Shown here: positions 46,563 to 57,297 of the stretch, in pieces
How the letters are laid out: the number at the start of each line of letters is the position of its first letter
Numbering within the stretch: position 1 is the first letter of the stretch
DNA from: Methanothermobacter tenebrarum
Lineage (GTDB): Archaea; Methanobacteriota; Methanobacteria; Methanobacteriales; DSM-23052
Direction of reading: 5' to 3'
Assembly: GCF_003264935.1 (NCBI RefSeq)
Contig: NZ_QLOE01000008.1
Span: 1-63,955, forward strand
DNA: 63,955 bases
The notes under the pieces: generated by a model
The model's input: only the letters and a program-made list of their open reading frames with translations
Databases searched by the model: none
What the model was told of the DNA's origin: nothing
Translations under genes and position numbers: made by a program

Positions 46563-47159
46563 ATGTTTAGTATTGTAGAGTATTTGAGTAATATTGTTAT
46601 TGGGTTCATCCAAGAAACAGGATACTTTGGAGTTTTTATATGTATGGTCCTTGAGAGTGCATGCATCCCATTGCCTAGTGAGGTTATAATGCCGTTTAGT
46701 GGATATGTAGCATGGAAGGGTGCTATGAGCATCCTTGGGGTCACATTTATAGGGGCTCTAGGAAACCTTATAGGCTCATGGATAGCATATCTTGTGGGAT
46801 TTTATGGTGGCAGACCATTCCTTGAAAAATATGGTAGGTATATTCTCATCACAGAGAAAAAGCTTGAAATGGCAGAAGAATGGTTTGCAAAGTATGGTCA
46901 TGAGGCGGTTCTAATCTCAAGGGTTCTTCCTGTTATACGTACATTCATCTCATTACCAGCTGGGATAGCAAAAATGGACTTGAAAAGGTTCACAATCTAC
47001 ACCTTCATAGGATCGGTGCCATGGTGTTTCGCCTTAACATACATTGGATATAACTTGGGTCCTAACTGGTCGACTGTAGAATCCATATTTCATCTGCTTG
47101 ATTATGCTGTTATCATAGGATTGGCCTTGCTTATAGTCTATCTGTGGAGGAAGATTTAA
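46563..47159 (+). CDS. DedA-family membrane protein
   Basis: A 198-residue integral membrane protein of the SNARE-associated/DedA family, now thought to act as lipid (undecaprenyl- or phospholipid-) flippases. It has the family segments ESACIPLPSEVIMPF, GALGNLIGSWIAY and the conserved SRVLPVIRTFISLPAG. SD AGGAGG directly upstream and TATA-like GTATATATTG at ~46529. It overlaps the convergent DUF483 gene by 29 bases. Confidence 0.9.
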   Translation: MFSIVEYLSNIVIGFIQETGYFGVFICMVLESACIPLPSEVIMPFSGYVAWKGAMSILGVTFIGALGNLIGSWIAYLVGFYGGRPFLEKYGRYILITEKKLEMAEEWFAKYGHEAVLISRVLPVIRTFISLPAGIAKMDLKRFTIYTFIGSVPWCFALTYIGYNLGPNWSTVESIFHLLDYAVIIGLALLIVYLWRKI

Positions 47160-47706
47160 CTATCCTCTTTTTTTTGATGGGGAGTTTCTCATAATATTCA
47201 TTGTAGCCTAGATGGAAGTGTGGAAGTTCCCTTTTAAGCTCCTCTTCAAGTTCTAGTATCATCTGGTATTCTTTGGAGTTTACGTAGGCTATTAGTTTAT
47301 TCTCCCATGCTTTTGGACATTTTAAACTGCAGGGTATGAAACCTGATGGTAGTATAAGTGCATATGCGTCTTCTGGAAATTCCATTTCGTCTAGTTCTTT
47401 TAGGTGTTTTTTGTCTATTGCGAATCTTGTCTCTTCTGAAAAGCTTTTCATGCAACATTCTGGATAGCCTAGTAGTCGGCCTATCTGGTAGTCGTCGCCC
47501 CGGTAGATTCCAAGTTCTGTGGATACGAGCGGGTCTAGGGCGGGTCTTGTTGGGGGATTATATCTGTTGACGATCTCTATCTCTTTTTCTAAGCGGGCCA
47601 TTAATTGGCTGAAGTAGAACTCATCCACGCGACAGATGCTTTTGGGGCCGTCCTGGCACCTGTTTTTTCTTAATTTGATTATTCTTTTGTAGATTTCCTC
47701 GAGCAA
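47131..47706 (-). CDS. DUF483 family protein
   Basis: A 191-residue soluble protein with the DUF483 hallmark LLGYPECCMKSF (residues ~98-109) and another cysteine pair in PSGFIPCSLKCP. The cysteines suggest metal or Fe-S binding. The function is unknown. TTG start. Fourteen bases after ribD2 on the same strand, so possibly in one transcript. Confidence 0.85.
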   Translation of the reverse strand: MLEEIYKRIIKLRKNRCQDGPKSICRVDEFYFSQLMARLEKEIEIVNRYNPPTRPALDPLVSTELGIYRGDDYQIGRLLGYPECCMKSFSEETRFAIDKKHLKELDEMEFPEDAYALILPSGFIPCSLKCPKAWENKLIAYVNSKEYQMILELEEELKRELPHFHLGYNEYYEKLPIKKKRIVKSSSTDRL

Positions 47707-47719
47707 TATGGTCTTCCCC

Positions 47720-48379
47720 CTATTTTTGGGATTTTAGGACTTTATATTCTAGTATTAGGTCTTTTCCTAGGGTGTGGTATTTTTTGAGTTGTAATTTTAT
47801 CGCATCTTTCATATAGGGTATGCCCTGGCCGCCTACTAGTGTTTTTGCTTTAACTCCACCTACTATCATAGGCGCTATAGCGACTCTTACTTCATCTACG
47901 AGGCCTTCTTTGAGCATGGAGAAGTTTAGGGTTGAACCGCCTTCTAGCATTAGTTTTTTTATACCCATCTTTTTTAGTTCGGCCATTAATTTTTTCAGGT
48001 TTACTTTTTTGTTGCCGGTGGTGATGATTTTGGCTTTTTGTGATAGTTTTCTGATTCTTTCTTTTGGGGCGCTTTTGGAGGTTGCTATTATTGTGGGGGC
48101 TTCTTTGTTGAGTATTCTGGAATTTAGGGGTGTTCTTGCTTTGCTGTCGACAACTATTCTTGTGGGGTTTTCTGATTTGTCTGCTTTTATCTTGTGTATT
48201 GTTAGTCTGGGGTTGTCTATGAGTACTGTGTTTATTCCTACCATTATAGCGTCACATTCTCTTCTTAGTCTATGGACTCTTTTAAGATCTTCTTTTCCTG
48301 ATATTTCCGAGCTTCCGGTGTGGGTTGCTATTTTGCCATCAAGTGTCATGGCAGCGTTTAATATAACATAGGGTTTCAA
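47720..48379 (-). CDS. ribD2: 2,5-diamino-6-ribosylamino-pyrimidinone 5'-phosphate reductase
   Basis: Reduces the ribosyl side chain of the riboflavin (and F420/FAD) precursor with NADPH; archaeal reductase equivalent to the RibD C-terminal domain. It has [18 protein letters not shown], the DNPRLT turn and [10 protein letters not shown]. Start set at the TTG at 48379, where MKPYVILN matches the family and GGGGGTG lies nine bases upstream; a GTG at 48391 is part of that site (219 residues). Confidence 0.9.
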   Translation of the reverse strand: MKPYVILNAAMTLDGKIATHTGSSEISGKEDLKRVHRLRRECDAIMVGINTVLIDNPRLTIHKIKADKSENPTRIVVDSKARTPLNSRILNKEAPTIIATSKSAPKERIRKLSQKAKIITTGNKKVNLKKLMAELKKMGIKKLMLEGGSTLNFSMLKEGLVDEVRVAIAPMIVGGVKAKTLVGGQGIPYMKDAIKLQLKKYHTLGKDLILEYKVLKSQK

Positions 48380-48448
48380 TTTATTGTACACCCCCTAAGA
48401 TTATTATGTGGGGATGATATATTCTATTTGATTTGGAGGTATAAAGTT

Positions 48449-48811
48449 ATGGACAGGTATGAGAGAGGTTTGAGGATATTATATGAGATTAATAGGGATT
48501 CCTATGAGGAGCTTAAGGGGGAGTTGGAGGATATAGCGCCTGATTTTGCGCGTATTGTCGCTGAGTTCCCTTATGGTGAGATATATTCCCGTGGAGGTCT
48601 TGATCTTAAAACCAGGGAGCTTATAACTATTGCTGCTTTAACAACCCTTGGAAGCGCCACTTCGCAACTTAAAAGTCATATACGTGGTGCTGTTAATGCT
48701 GGTTGTACTAGGGAGGAGATAATAGAAACAATAATACAAATGTCAGTATATGCTGGGTTCCCAGCCGCTATAAATGCTCTTATAGCGGCTAAAGAAATCC
48801 TAAAAGATTAG
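48449..48811 (+). CDS. Carboxymuconolactone decarboxylase family protein
   Basis: A 120-residue CMD/AhpD-like alpha-helical protein: [16 protein letters not shown] and the family [15 protein letters not shown]. There is only one Cys in the usual CxxC-type position, so peroxidase activity is unlikely, and the role is unknown. Start at 48449 has GGAGGT eight bases upstream; a TTG at 48428 is in frame. Confidence 0.85.
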   Translation: MDRYERGLRILYEINRDSYEELKGELEDIAPDFARIVAEFPYGEIYSRGGLDLKTRELITIAALTTLGSATSQLKSHIRGAVNAGCTREEIIETIIQMSVYAGFPAAINALIAAKEILKD

Positions 48812-48821
48812 GGGGGGATGA

Positions 48822-49619
48822 TCATATCCCGAATACTTTTTTCGCATTTTTTTCTGTTATCTTATCAACTTCTGCCATGCTCATATTTTTTATTTGTGCT
48901 ATTTTTTTCAGTGCTTCTTCTATGAATGATGGTTCGTTCCTTTTGCCCTTGAATGGGGATAGGTATGGGCTGTCAGTTTCTGTTAGGATACTTTGAAGTG
49001 GCAAGTCCTTGATCAGTTTCTGGTGATGATCTATGAAACATACCATAGTAGAGAATGAAAGATAGTAACCTTCCTCTATTATATTTTTTGCCGTGTCTAT
49101 GCTGCCACTGTAACAGTGGAATATCACATCTTCTATTGGGTGTTCTTTTATGATTTTGAAGGCTTGTCTTTCACTGTCCCTTGCATGGATTATGAGTGGG
49201 AGCTCATATTCAATTGCAAGTTCTATGAATAATCTGAAGATTTTTTCCTGCCTCCTGCGACCTTCCAAGTCCCTTGTATGGTGGAAGTCCAATCCACTCT
49301 CACCAACACCCACCGCTTTTTCTATATTATCCTCTATTTCTCTTATAGTGGCCTCTATGATATTATCTTCCATCCTAGCCGCGTCTACTGGATGTAAACC
49401 CAAAGTAGGATATATGAAATGTTTATACTCTTCTGATAACCCTATGGACCTTCTCACACCCCCAAGACCGACTCCACAATCTATTATGCCTGTTAACTTC
49501 TTCTTGGCCCTTTTTATAACCTCTTCCCTGTCCTTGTTAAATTCTTTGAAGTCTATGTGGCAATGGACATCTATTATCCTACCAAACCCCCACAAACTAG
49601 ATGCCGAATCTCCTCTCAC
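48822..49619 (-). CDS. TatD-family metal-dependent hydrolase/DNase
   Basis: Metal-dependent TIM-barrel hydrolase (265 residues): DVHCHIDF near the N-terminus supplies two His ligands, with [24 protein letters not shown] and TETDSPYL later. Bacterial TatD has 3'-5' exonuclease activity. The start is uncertain: a GTG at 49619 overlaps uppS by 23 bases, a TTG exists at 49595, and an ATA ten codons from there begins the usual IIDVHCHID. Confidence 0.85.
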   Translation of the reverse strand: MRGDSASSLWGFGRIIDVHCHIDFKEFNKDREEVIKRAKKKLTGIIDCGVGLGGVRRSIGLSEEYKHFIYPTLGLHPVDAARMEDNIIEATIREIEDNIEKAVGVGESGLDFHHTRDLEGRRRQEKIFRLFIELAIEYELPLIIHARDSERQAFKIIKEHPIEDVIFHCYSGSIDTAKNIIEEGYYLSFSTMVCFIDHHQKLIKDLPLQSILTETDSPYLSPFKGKRNEPSFIEEALKKIAQIKNMSMAEVDKITEKNAKKVFGI

Positions 49620-50364
49620 GTTCCTGATATGATCTCAGAGCCCTTAAAAAGTCCACTTTCCTAAATTCTGGCCAAAGACTGTCACAGAAATATAATTCAG
49701 AATATGATGATTGCCATAGTAGGAATCCACTCAGTCTTTCCTCGCCACTCGTCCTTATGATAAGGTGGGGGTCTTCTAATCCTGCAGTATAAAGGTTGTC
49801 ATTTATAGTGTCCTCATCAATGTCCTCTGGTTCGATTTTACCTTCTTTAACCATCTGAGCTATCTTCCTTGTGGCTTCAACTATTTCTAGCCGCCCATCA
49901 TAGCCTATGGCAATATTAAGAATCTTATCATCGTATTCTTCCGTGGCCTTTTCAGCTATTCTAATAGCTTCTTTCACATTCTCGGGTAAAAGGTCGAGGT
50001 CGCCTACGGCTTTGATCTTCACACGATTTTTATGGATCTTCTCATTTTCGGCGACTTTTTTAAAGTTTTCCTCGAATAGTCTCATAAGACCCTCCACTTC
50101 ATTCTTAGGACGTTTGAAGTTTTCAGTGGAGAATGCATAAACTGTCACGATCTCTATTCCAAGGTCTATACACCAATCTAGTACTTTTTCAAGGGTTTTA
50201 ATACCCTTTTTATGGCCTTGTATAGGATCTTTACTTCCTTGTAATCGTGAATAGCGCCTGTTACCGTCCATTATTATGGCTACATGCCTTGGCATTTTCT
50301 CCTTTTTCAAATTTCTTAAAATGTACCATTCGTAGAGTTTATAGATTGGTTTTAGGAGTTTCAT
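49597..50364 (-). CDS. uppS: Cis-polyprenyl diphosphate synthase (UppS family)
   Basis: Makes long cis-polyprenyl diphosphate, the lipid carrier for glycans and S-layer glycoproteins; the archaeal enzyme prefers GGPP as primer. The 255-residue protein has the catalytic [12 protein letters not shown] near residue 30, [12 protein letters not shown] and [14 protein letters not shown]. It overlaps mtxX by 26 bases and the tatD start. Confidence 0.93.
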   Translation of the reverse strand: MKLLKPIYKLYEWYILRNLKKEKMPRHVAIIMDGNRRYSRLQGSKDPIQGHKKGIKTLEKVLDWCIDLGIEIVTVYAFSTENFKRPKNEVEGLMRLFEENFKKVAENEKIHKNRVKIKAVGDLDLLPENVKEAIRIAEKATEEYDDKILNIAIGYDGRLEIVEATRKIAQMVKEGKIEPEDIDEDTINDNLYTAGLEDPHLIIRTSGEERLSGFLLWQSSYSELYFCDSLWPEFRKVDFLRALRSYQERERRFGI

Positions 50365-51064
50365 GCACGTCCTCCTTCATATTAGCAAGTTTATATGCGA
50401 ATTTTAACGCTCTCTCATAGCCCTCGACGGTCTGGGCCCTTGAGGTGTCTATAAAAATAGGGTCTATTCCAAGGGTTATAGCCCCATGACTTTTAGCTGA
50501 TCCGATTAACACAAGACTCCTGAATATCAGGTTACCTGTTATACCATCTGGGGCTAGAATCAGATTACGTCCATCCTTTATAGCATCCTCTATCAGAATA
50601 TAATAATGTTTTATATCATATTTATCTTTTATCATTGATGTTAACTTCTCGGCTTCTTTGATTGATTTGTCGATTTCTGGTGCTCTTCCAATATCCTGTG
50701 GCCTGCCACCTGAAATAACAGCTATACTAGCCTTGAGACCTATTTTTTCCATGAACTTGGAACAATAGGCTATTATCTTTATCTTCTCGTCTATTGTGAA
50801 TCCTTCATCTATACCAACAGGGGCGAGGAAAAAACTGTGATCATCTAATTCTATAAATGATGCCCTCTTAGGATCGCCAATCTTTTTTAATTCTCGTATT
50901 ATAGGCGCTGAATTTAGTGAACCTCTCACATATGCATCCCCAAGATCCTCATGGATCATCTTGATAAATTCATCCTCTGAATAAGATAAAAGAACTTCAA
51001 AGTCTATATTATTCGCCGCTTTTTCAACATTTTTGTTTTCACCAACTCCTACTACAACCACCAT
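50339..51064 (-). CDS. mtxX: Methanogenesis marker protein 4 / MtxX
   Basis: A 241-residue protein found in methanogens, distantly related to phosphotransacetylases (PTA/PTB fold). Visible segments are [43 protein letters not shown] and the [10 protein letters not shown] turn. The biochemical role is not established despite the methyltransferase-related name. It is upstream of and overlapping uppS. Confidence 0.85.
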   Translation of the reverse strand: MVVVVGVGENKNVEKAANNIDFEVLLSYSEDEFIKMIHEDLGDAYVRGSLNSAPIIRELKKIGDPKRASFIELDDHSFFLAPVGIDEGFTIDEKIKIIAYCSKFMEKIGLKASIAVISGGRPQDIGRAPEIDKSIKEAEKLTSMIKDKYDIKHYYILIEDAIKDGRNLILAPDGITGNLIFRSLVLIGSAKSHGAITLGIDPIFIDTSRAQTVEGYERALKFAYKLANMKEDVHETPKTNL

Positions 51065-51176
51065 ATTTAGAGCCTCTCAATGATAATTTTACTCACTCAT
51101 TTCAAATTATGATAGAATTCTCAATACTCTATACAAAAGGTTTATTTATGAATAATAATATAAGATAATTTTGTAC

Positions 51177-51207
51177 GCTCCTTTTTGTTAAGATGATGAA
51201 AAGGAGC
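51177..51207 (+). promoter_or_regulatory. Perfect 9-bp-arm hairpin in the leader of the zinc-ribbon gene
   Basis: GCTCCTTTT (51177-51185) and AAAAGGAGC (51199-51207) are exact inverted repeats around a 13-base loop. A TATA-like TTTATTTATG at ~51141-51150 would start the transcript just upstream, placing the hairpin in the mRNA leader. Its right arm contains AGGAG followed by a four-codon ATG frame (51209-51223), so the hairpin would hide an SD. It could equally be a DNA operator. Confidence 0.45.
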
Positions 51208-51253
51208 AATGATGATACCTTAATTTGGGGGTGTTTACTGGGGGGTGTCCCAG

Positions 51254-51703
51254 TTGAAGGCTGAAAAATCCCACTCCAAAGGTTATCTTATCTGTAGTGA
51301 ATGTGGAGGCTATTACAAGTTGGAGGAAGGTGAAAGCCCTTCTGATTTTGTCTCATGTCAATGTGGGGGTTCACTCCAATATTACGATTCTCTAGAAAAA
51401 GCTTACAGAGAAAAACCTCACGAAATTAACGAAACCACCGAAAGAGTGAATTCTGAGAAATTTGAAATTATCAAAGAGAGTAAAATCATAGAAGAACCCC
51501 ATGGGGAAATAATCGGCGCTGGAATTACTAGTAACAGAGAAACACTTGAAAATTTACTCAAAAATGACCTTGACGATGCCCAAGATCTAATCTACACCAT
51601 ACAAAATAAAAGAAAAGAAATTAAAACCCATAAAAACACCAACTATTATTTAATATTGGCGGCTATAGTCACAGTTATCCTTCTAATCATTTTAATCTTT
51701 TAA
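51254..51703 (+). CDS. Zinc-ribbon protein with C-terminal membrane anchor
   Basis: A 149-residue protein. An N-terminal zinc ribbon ([11 protein letters not shown] then CQCGG) is followed by a charged middle, and one C-terminal hydrophobic helix (~130-148) would anchor it tail-first. No family recognised beyond the generic zinc ribbon seen in many Methanobacteriales membrane proteins. TTG at 51254 chosen, six bases after GGGGGTG; a GTG at 51245 overlaps that site. Confidence 0.6.
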   Translation: MKAEKSHSKGYLICSECGGYYKLEEGESPSDFVSCQCGGSLQYYDSLEKAYREKPHEINETTERVNSEKFEIIKESKIIEEPHGEIIGAGITSNRETLENLLKNDLDDAQDLIYTIQNKRKEIKTHKNTNYYLILAAIVTVILLIILIF

Positions 51704-51800
51704 CTGGGGGAAGCCCCCCACATTAACACCAATATAAAAGAGATTTCAGCTACTCCACTACCTTTTCCATGTTTACCCCCCCACAGTGGGGGGTGCTCAC
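51704..51800. repeat. Two G/C-tract hairpins
   Basis: GGGGGAAGCCCCCC at ~51706-51719 and CCCCCCACAGTGGGGGG at 51777-51793 can each form stems of five to six G:C pairs. The first lies directly after a stop codon and may help end the transcript, although no U-run follows. The second lies about 40 bases upstream of the DUF4012 TATA box. Similar tracts recur near 57150-57175 and 57560-57577. Confidence 0.4.
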
Positions 51801-51829
51801 ACGAGGACAAGTCCTTAAAATGATGACAA

Positions 51830-51837
51830 TTTATATA
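51830..51837 (+). promoter_or_regulatory. TATA box of the DUF4012 gene
   Basis: An exact TTTATATA ending 26 bases before the ATG at 51863. This places the transcript start within a few bases of the ATG, so the message would be nearly leaderless. It supports 51863 as the true gene start. Confidence 0.55.
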
Positions 51838-51862
51838 ATAGAAAGGTACCAACAGAATATCC

Positions 51863-52565
51863 ATGAGAAAAAAAATCATCATAATATTCATAATAGTTCT
51901 TGCAATTATTATTTTTATTTCCTCTATGTATATTAAAAGTCCTCAAAATGTGATGATAGGAGAAAAAAAAGGTACTGCTCTTATGCGCTGATCCAAGCGA
52001 GCCAAGACCGGGCATAGGAGCAGTTGACATGGCATTCATCATAACCTTGAATAATGGGAACATAACAAGTATAAAATCTATCTACCCAGGGCAGATGGCC
52101 CATCCCACTGCAGTACCGCCACCATCCCTAAGAGCTATAGGTGTTAAAAAATGGTATCTACATGATGCTCTCTGGGAAAAAGACACAGAAAAGGGGGCGA
52201 AGCTCGCCCAGGAGATAGTGGAATATAATACTGGTGAAAAGACAGATGTTGTGGTTATAGTAACCCCAGAAGCTGTTGACGCGATCCTGGCAAGGGTAGG
52301 GCCAGTATACGTGGAGGGGAGAGGTTACGTCTCAGGCAATTCAATAGACTTCCTAAGAGAAGAACAGAAAAATGGATACACTAGGGGAGAGGCGGTGAAA
52401 TCTCTTATGAAAGCCATATTAGACTCTGCAAGGGATAGGGGCAAGTATGTAGACTTATTAGATGAGGTGGTTAAGCAAAATGCACAAGGTAATATCATTG
52501 TAATCCCACAAACCGCCCTTGTGGAATTTTTAACATACACAGGATTCGAAAAACTTATAAGATAA
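51863..52565 (+). CDS. DUF4012 family protein, broken by a one-base frameshift
   Basis: About 233 residues if intact. The first frame encodes a membrane anchor (residues ~5-22) and continues to EKKGTALMR, then TGA. Shifting one base at a run of eight A (51963-51970) gives VLLLCADPSEPRPGIGAVDMAFIITL, the conserved DUF4012 segment, and the rest of the domain is open to 52565. Seven A would restore the frame. The family is a methanogen and bacterial surface-anchored protein related to LytR-CpsA-Psr-like folds; its function is unknown. Confidence 0.75.
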
Positions 52566-52588
52566 GCATGCAATTCACCATGCAGGGT

Positions 52589-53848
52589 CTATTTGATGGC
52601 CTTTTTAATGGATTCCTCCATCACCTCTAATGTCATGTCGAGATCTTCTTTTCTGTGAGCTGCTGAAATAAAACAGCATTCAAATTGTGATGGTGGCACG
52701 AAAACCCCACCCTTTAAGAGACCATGGAAATACCTTTTGAACATTTCTAAGTCAGCCGTCTTGGCACTAGTATAATCTTTAACCCTTCTCTCGGTAAAGT
52801 AGACCTGGAACATTGATGATAACCCTGCTATATAAAATTCTAGACTATTATCCTCTAGAATATCCTTCATACCATTTCTTATCATTTCCCCTTTCTTATT
52901 AAGCTCCTTGTAAATGTCCTCTGTTAATCCTTTAAGGGTTGTTATACCCGCAGTTACCGATACGGGATTCCCATTGAATGTTCCGGCCTGATAAACATCT
53001 CCTGCAGGTGATATATGCTCCATTATCTCTCTAGAACCTGCTAGTGCGCCCATTGGGAATCCTCCTCCTATGATCTTCCCATAGGTTACAAGATCTGCAG
53101 CTATATTATAATATTCTTGGGCACCACCAGGGGCTATTCTGAAACCTGTGATAACTTCATCAAATATTAAGAGTATGCCATTTTCACTTGTTATTTTTCT
53201 CAAAAATTTTAGGTAGCCATCCTCTGGTTCTATACAGCCTATATTAGCCATAATAGGCTCTACTATTATTGCTGCAATATTATCATCATCTTCTATTATA
53301 CTCGCAACTGCTTCTTCATTATTGAAAGGCGCTGATATAGTGTTTTTTATCGTGTCTGTGGGTATGCCCGGTGAATCAGGGGCTGCTGTCGCGCCAGATC
53401 CTGGTTTTACCAAGACATAATCATGTGCGCCATGATATGCGCCCTCAAATTTGATTATTTTATCTTTCCCAGTGAATGCCCTTGCAAGTCTTATTGCAGC
53501 CATTGTAGCCTCTGTACCCGAATTCACAAACCTTATCATTTCAGCGGCCGGCACCCTTTCAATGACAAGTTTTGCAAGTTCCACTTCGGCTTTTGTTGGC
53601 GTACCATAAGTACTGCCTTTTTTGATTTGTTCGCAGACCGCACTTATAACCTTCTCTGGGGCATGTCCAAGAATAAGGGGGCCATAGGCTAGACAATAAT
53701 CTATGTAACGGTTGCCATCAATGTCATAGAGCATGCAACCTTCACCTTTCTTGGCAAAGAAAGGGTATGGTTCGAATCTTCTTACCGGAGAGCTCACACC
53801 ACCAGGTAAAACCTCTAAAGCCTCTTTAAATAGACTATCGGATCTCAT
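52589..53848 (-). CDS. hemL: Glutamate-1-semialdehyde 2,1-aminomutase
   Basis: PLP enzyme making 5-aminolevulinate by the C5 route, the entry to the corrinoid, F430 and haem-type tetrapyrroles of methanogens. The 419-residue protein has [21 protein letters not shown] and [14 protein letters not shown] with the PLP lysine. It overlaps the cbiC stop by four bases, linking two tetrapyrrole genes. Confidence 0.95.
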   Translation of the reverse strand: MRSDSLFKEALEVLPGGVSSPVRRFEPYPFFAKKGEGCMLYDIDGNRYIDYCLAYGPLILGHAPEKVISAVCEQIKKGSTYGTPTKAEVELAKLVIERVPAAEMIRFVNSGTEATMAAIRLARAFTGKDKIIKFEGAYHGAHDYVLVKPGSGATAAPDSPGIPTDTIKNTISAPFNNEEAVASIIEDDDNIAAIIVEPIMANIGCIEPEDGYLKFLRKITSENGILLIFDEVITGFRIAPGGAQEYYNIAADLVTYGKIIGGGFPMGALAGSREIMEHISPAGDVYQAGTFNGNPVSVTAGITTLKGLTEDIYKELNKKGEMIRNGMKDILEDNSLEFYIAGLSSMFQVYFTERRVKDYTSAKTADLEMFKRYFHGLLKGGVFVPPSQFECCFISAAHRKEDLDMTLEVMEESIKKAIK

Positions 53849-54471
53849 ATTATTCCTCCTCTCTTTTTCGCGAGGTTTATTAGGGCATTTGTAGCTGCCA
53901 CTGCAACTGGGGTCCCACCCTTTGGACCGGAAGTTATAAGGTATGGTATGTCTGTTTTTGTGAGGAGTTTTTTGGATTCAGCAGCACCTACGAAACCAAC
54001 AGGCACACCTATTATGGAATTGACATCCATACCCGCTTTTGCCAATTTTATGAGTTTTAGGAGTGCTGTTGGCGCATTACCCACTACCACAACTCCACTG
54101 AAACCCTTTGAGGCCGCATATTCCATTGCAGCAGCTGCCCTGGTCATGTTTTTATCCTTCGCCATCCTTATAACACTAGGATGGTTTATATAACATTTGA
54201 CTTCCCCATCATAGGATATCCCTACTTTCACCATTTCAACATCTACTAGTATATCTTTAAGGCCCCATAAGGCATCTATAGTTGAAGGTATGAAATCTTG
54301 GCTCATCTTAGTGATATCAGCATATTCTGGGTCGGCCGTGGAATGAACTATCCTTTCTATGATGGCCGATTCCTCTGGGGATAACCCTTCTATCTTGTCT
54401 CTTATAAGCTTCTTTATGATCTTTCTACTTTTTTCCGCGATTTCTTCTCCTTTTCTCGTGGATGCGCCCAT
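53845..54471 (-). CDS. cbiC: Cobalt-precorrin-8 methylmutase
   Basis: Moves a methyl group within the corrin ring in B12 synthesis. The 208-residue protein has the catalytic region [23 protein letters not shown] and [10 protein letters not shown]. The start may be 54471, 54474 or 54483; a GTGATC site favours the internal ATGs. It lies upstream of hemL in the same direction. Confidence 0.93.
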   Translation of the reverse strand: MGASTRKGEEIAEKSRKIIKKLIRDKIEGLSPEESAIIERIVHSTADPEYADITKMSQDFIPSTIDALWGLKDILVDVEMVKVGISYDGEVKCYINHPSVIRMAKDKNMTRAAAAMEYAASKGFSGVVVVGNAPTALLKLIKLAKAGMDVNSIIGVPVGFVGAAESKKLLTKTDIPYLITSGPKGGTPVAVAATNALINLAKKRGGII

Positions 54472-54486
54472 CATCCAGATCACATT

Positions 54487-55797
54487 TCAAGGGGTTAATC
54501 TTCTTCTATCTCTTGGGAATAACACTGTTTCCCTGATATTTTTAATCTCTAACAGTGCCATGGTGAATCTTTCAGCTCCAAGACCCCAACCTGCATGTGG
54601 TGGCATACCATACCTGAAGGCTGAAAGGTAACTTTCGAATGATCTGGGATTTAGTCCCTGTTTCTTGATCTTTTCAACTAGGAGATCGTGTTCATGGACC
54701 CTCATGGCACCAGAGGATATTTCAAGGTCCTTGTACATGAGGTCGAAGGCATAACTTTTGCTTGGATCGTCCTCCCTTGGCATTACATAAAATGGTTTTA
54801 TGCTAGTTGGCCAGGATTTTATAAAATAGTATCCGTCCATTATCTCGCCTAGAGCTTTTTCAGCAGCCCTTGAGAGGTCCTCCCCATATCTAAGGTGGAC
54901 TCCTTGGGAGTTGACTATCTCCACAACTTCATCATACTCTAGTCTTTCAAATGGTAGTTTTGGTATTTCAAGTTCTCTGCCTAGAATTTCGAGTTCATCT
55001 TTGCAATGTCCCCTAATGTCTTTTATGACATTTACAACAAGTCTTTCAAGTATTTTCATAACATCTTCATGGTTCATGAAGGCCGCTTCTATGTCGATGG
55101 ATATGACCTCGTTTAGGTGTCTGAGGGTGTCGTGTTCTTCGGCCCTGAATATTGGTGCTATTTCATAGACTTTGTCGAGTCCGCTTGCCATCATCATCTG
55201 TTTGTAGAGTTGTGGACTTTGGCCTAGGAATGCTTCCCTTTCAAAGTAGGTTATGGGGAAGAGTTCTGTCCCTCCTTCGGTTGCTGATGCAACCAGCTTG
55301 GGGGTGTTTATTTCGATAAAACCTTCTTTTTCGAGGAAAACCCTCACAGAATGTAACATTCTACTTTTTATCTTGAATATTGCACTTACTTCGGGCCTTC
55401 TAAGGTCTAGGAACCTTGAGTCTAGTCTTGTGTCAATTTCGGCTTTAACCTTTCCTGTGGGGTCAAGTGGTAATGGTTGTTGTGATTTAGCCAAAACTTT
55501 CACATTGGAGGGTATTATTTCAACGCCTCCTGGGGCCTTGGGGGATTTTTTGACTGTCCCTTCTACTTCTATAACGTATTCTTTTTTAAGTTTTCTTAAC
55601 TTTTTGAATAGGTCTTTTGATGTTTTTTTACTTGGGGCGGTGATTTGTATTATACCTGTCCTGTCCCTGAGTAGTATGAATATGATCCCTCCAAGGTCTC
55701 TTATTTCATGCACCCAGCCCATGAGAATAGTGTGGGATCCGTCAAGTGATGTTGTGATCTCATTTGAATAATGGGTTCTCCTTGTCTTACCGAGCAT
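54487..55797 (-). CDS. aspS: Aspartyl-tRNA synthetase
   Basis: Class IIb synthetase of 436 residues. An N-terminal OB anticodon-binding domain ([27 protein letters not shown]) precedes the catalytic domain with [14 protein letters not shown] (motif 2) and GWGLGAERF (motif 3). Start at ATG 55797 is preceded by GAGGTGA. It may be discriminating or non-discriminating; this window has no Asn-tRNA synthetase or GatCAB to decide. Confidence 0.95.
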   Translation of the reverse strand: MLGKTRRTHYSNEITTSLDGSHTILMGWVHEIRDLGGIIFILLRDRTGIIQITAPSKKTSKDLFKKLRKLKKEYVIEVEGTVKKSPKAPGGVEIIPSNVKVLAKSQQPLPLDPTGKVKAEIDTRLDSRFLDLRRPEVSAIFKIKSRMLHSVRVFLEKEGFIEINTPKLVASATEGGTELFPITYFEREAFLGQSPQLYKQMMMASGLDKVYEIAPIFRAEEHDTLRHLNEVISIDIEAAFMNHEDVMKILERLVVNVIKDIRGHCKDELEILGRELEIPKLPFERLEYDEVVEIVNSQGVHLRYGEDLSRAAEKALGEIMDGYYFIKSWPTSIKPFYVMPREDDPSKSYAFDLMYKDLEISSGAMRVHEHDLLVEKIKKQGLNPRSFESYLSAFRYGMPPHAGWGLGAERFTMALLEIKNIRETVLFPRDRRRLTP

Positions 55798-55802
55798 GAT
55801 TG

Positions 55803-57077
55803 TCACCTCATAAGCCTTTTTTTAAAGGATTCTGCATGTGCATAGAGTCCCTCATATTCTGCAAGTGGGATTACAATATCCTTAAGTGTTATAAGACCTT
55901 CTTCTGATAATATTTGTACTGTGGGTTTTTTCAAGAAGGATTCTGTTGATAGTCCTGAGTACATCCTTGCACATCCACTGGTAGGTAGCACATGGTTGGT
56001 TCCTGAACCATAGTCTCCTGCAGAAACTGGTGTTAGCTCTCCGAGGAATATAGACCCCGCATTTTCAATCCTATCTAATAGTGTCTTAGGGTCCTTGGTC
56101 ATTATTATAAGGTGCTCAGGGGCGTATTCATTGCTGAAATAAACAGCCTCTCCAAGATCCTTTACAATGATTATCCTACCATAATTTTCGAGGGACTTTC
56201 TTATGATGTCACCCCTTTTAGCATGTTTAATCTTATTCTCTAGGATATTATAAACTTTCTCTCCAAGACTCTTTGATGGTGTTACAAGTACCGAGGCTGC
56301 ATCAGGGTCATGTTCGGCTTGGGCTATCATCTCAATGGCTATATATTCTGGGTTAGCGTGCTCATCAGCTATTATAAGAACCTCAGAGGGGCCTGCTATA
56401 AAATCAATGTCCACATCCCCATAGACCAACTTTTTAGCTGCTGTTACGAATATGTTCCCAGGTCCAACGATTTTGTCAACAGGGTTTATGGTTTCGGTTC
56501 CGTATGCCATGGCAGCTATGGCTTGAACGCCCCCAACCTTGTATATTTCATCTGCACCGGCCATGTCGGCCGCTATGAGTGTGGCTTCATTGATGGTCCC
56601 ATCGTTGGCTGGTGGGGTGCAACAGATTATCCGTTTGACACCAGCTATCTTGGCGGGTATTATTGTCATAAGGGCTGTGGAAGGATAAACTGCCCTGCCT
56701 CCAGGTATGTAGCAGCCCACACTCTCAATTGCCCTTATAATTTGACCTCCGATTATACCATTGTTTATCTTCTTCAGCCATTGGTTTGGGAGTTGTAGTC
56801 TGTGGAATTTTTTGATATTTGCAGCCGCCATATCCAATGCATTTTTCACTCTTTCATCTATCTTCTTGTAGCTTTCTTCTATTTCCTCCCTTGTAACTTT
56901 GAATTCTTCGATGTCGGCACCATCGAATTTCTTTGTGAATTTTCTGAGTGCCTTGTCACCATCTCTTTTAACCTCGTCAATTATCTTCTTAACAGGTTCT
57001 GTTACATTATCGATATTTGGTGAGGATCTTTTCACAAGTTCTTTTATCATGTGAGCTTCGAATTCTCTGATCTGCAT
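55803..57077 (-). CDS. hisD: Histidinol dehydrogenase
   Basis: Last step of histidine synthesis, two NAD-linked oxidations. The 424-residue protein has the catalytic EHDPDA region, [17 protein letters not shown] and the C-terminal [14 protein letters not shown] chose the ATG at 57077 ([14 protein letters not shown]), which matches family length; the frame is open back to 57194 but crosses the promoter. It shares no operon with hisI/hisS in this window. Confidence 0.94.
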   Translation of the reverse strand: MQIREFEAHMIKELVKRSSPNIDNVTEPVKKIIDEVKRDGDKALRKFTKKFDGADIEEFKVTREEIEESYKKIDERVKNALDMAAANIKKFHRLQLPNQWLKKINNGIIGGQIIRAIESVGCYIPGGRAVYPSTALMTIIPAKIAGVKRIICCTPPANDGTINEATLIAADMAGADEIYKVGGVQAIAAMAYGTETINPVDKIVGPGNIFVTAAKKLVYGDVDIDFIAGPSEVLIIADEHANPEYIAIEMIAQAEHDPDAASVLVTPSKSLGEKVYNILENKIKHAKRGDIIRKSLENYGRIIIVKDLGEAVYFSNEYAPEHLIIMTKDPKTLLDRIENAGSIFLGELTPVSAGDYGSGTNHVLPTSGCARMYSGLSTESFLKKPTVQILSEEGLITLKDIVIPLAEYEGLYAHAESFKKRLMR

Positions 57078-57108
57078 ATCTATCACAAACATTAATTTTA
57101 TCAGATGT

Positions 57109-57143
57109 TTTATACGTAGTTGGAGGGGGGTCAAATTTTGACC
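57109..57143 (-). promoter_or_regulatory. hisD promoter with a 15-bp palindrome just upstream
   Basis: A TATA-like GTATAAAAC (minus strand, about 57109-57117) lies 30-40 bases before the hisD ATG. Directly behind it, GGTCAAATTTTGACC (57129-57143) is a perfect inverted repeat of 7-base arms around one T. Upstream position fits an activator site or a repressor that blocks TFB contact. Confidence 0.4.
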
Positions 57144-57297
57144 ATTTTCATGGGGGGTTATTCCCCTAGCGAAAGATACCGTTAAACATGTCATTAGGTA
57201 GGATTGTTTAAATTTATAATACTATTGGGGGGGTCAACTAAGAAATTTTTTATATGGTGGCTAATTTTCAGAATATTTCTTTAGCTATTGTGAATCT

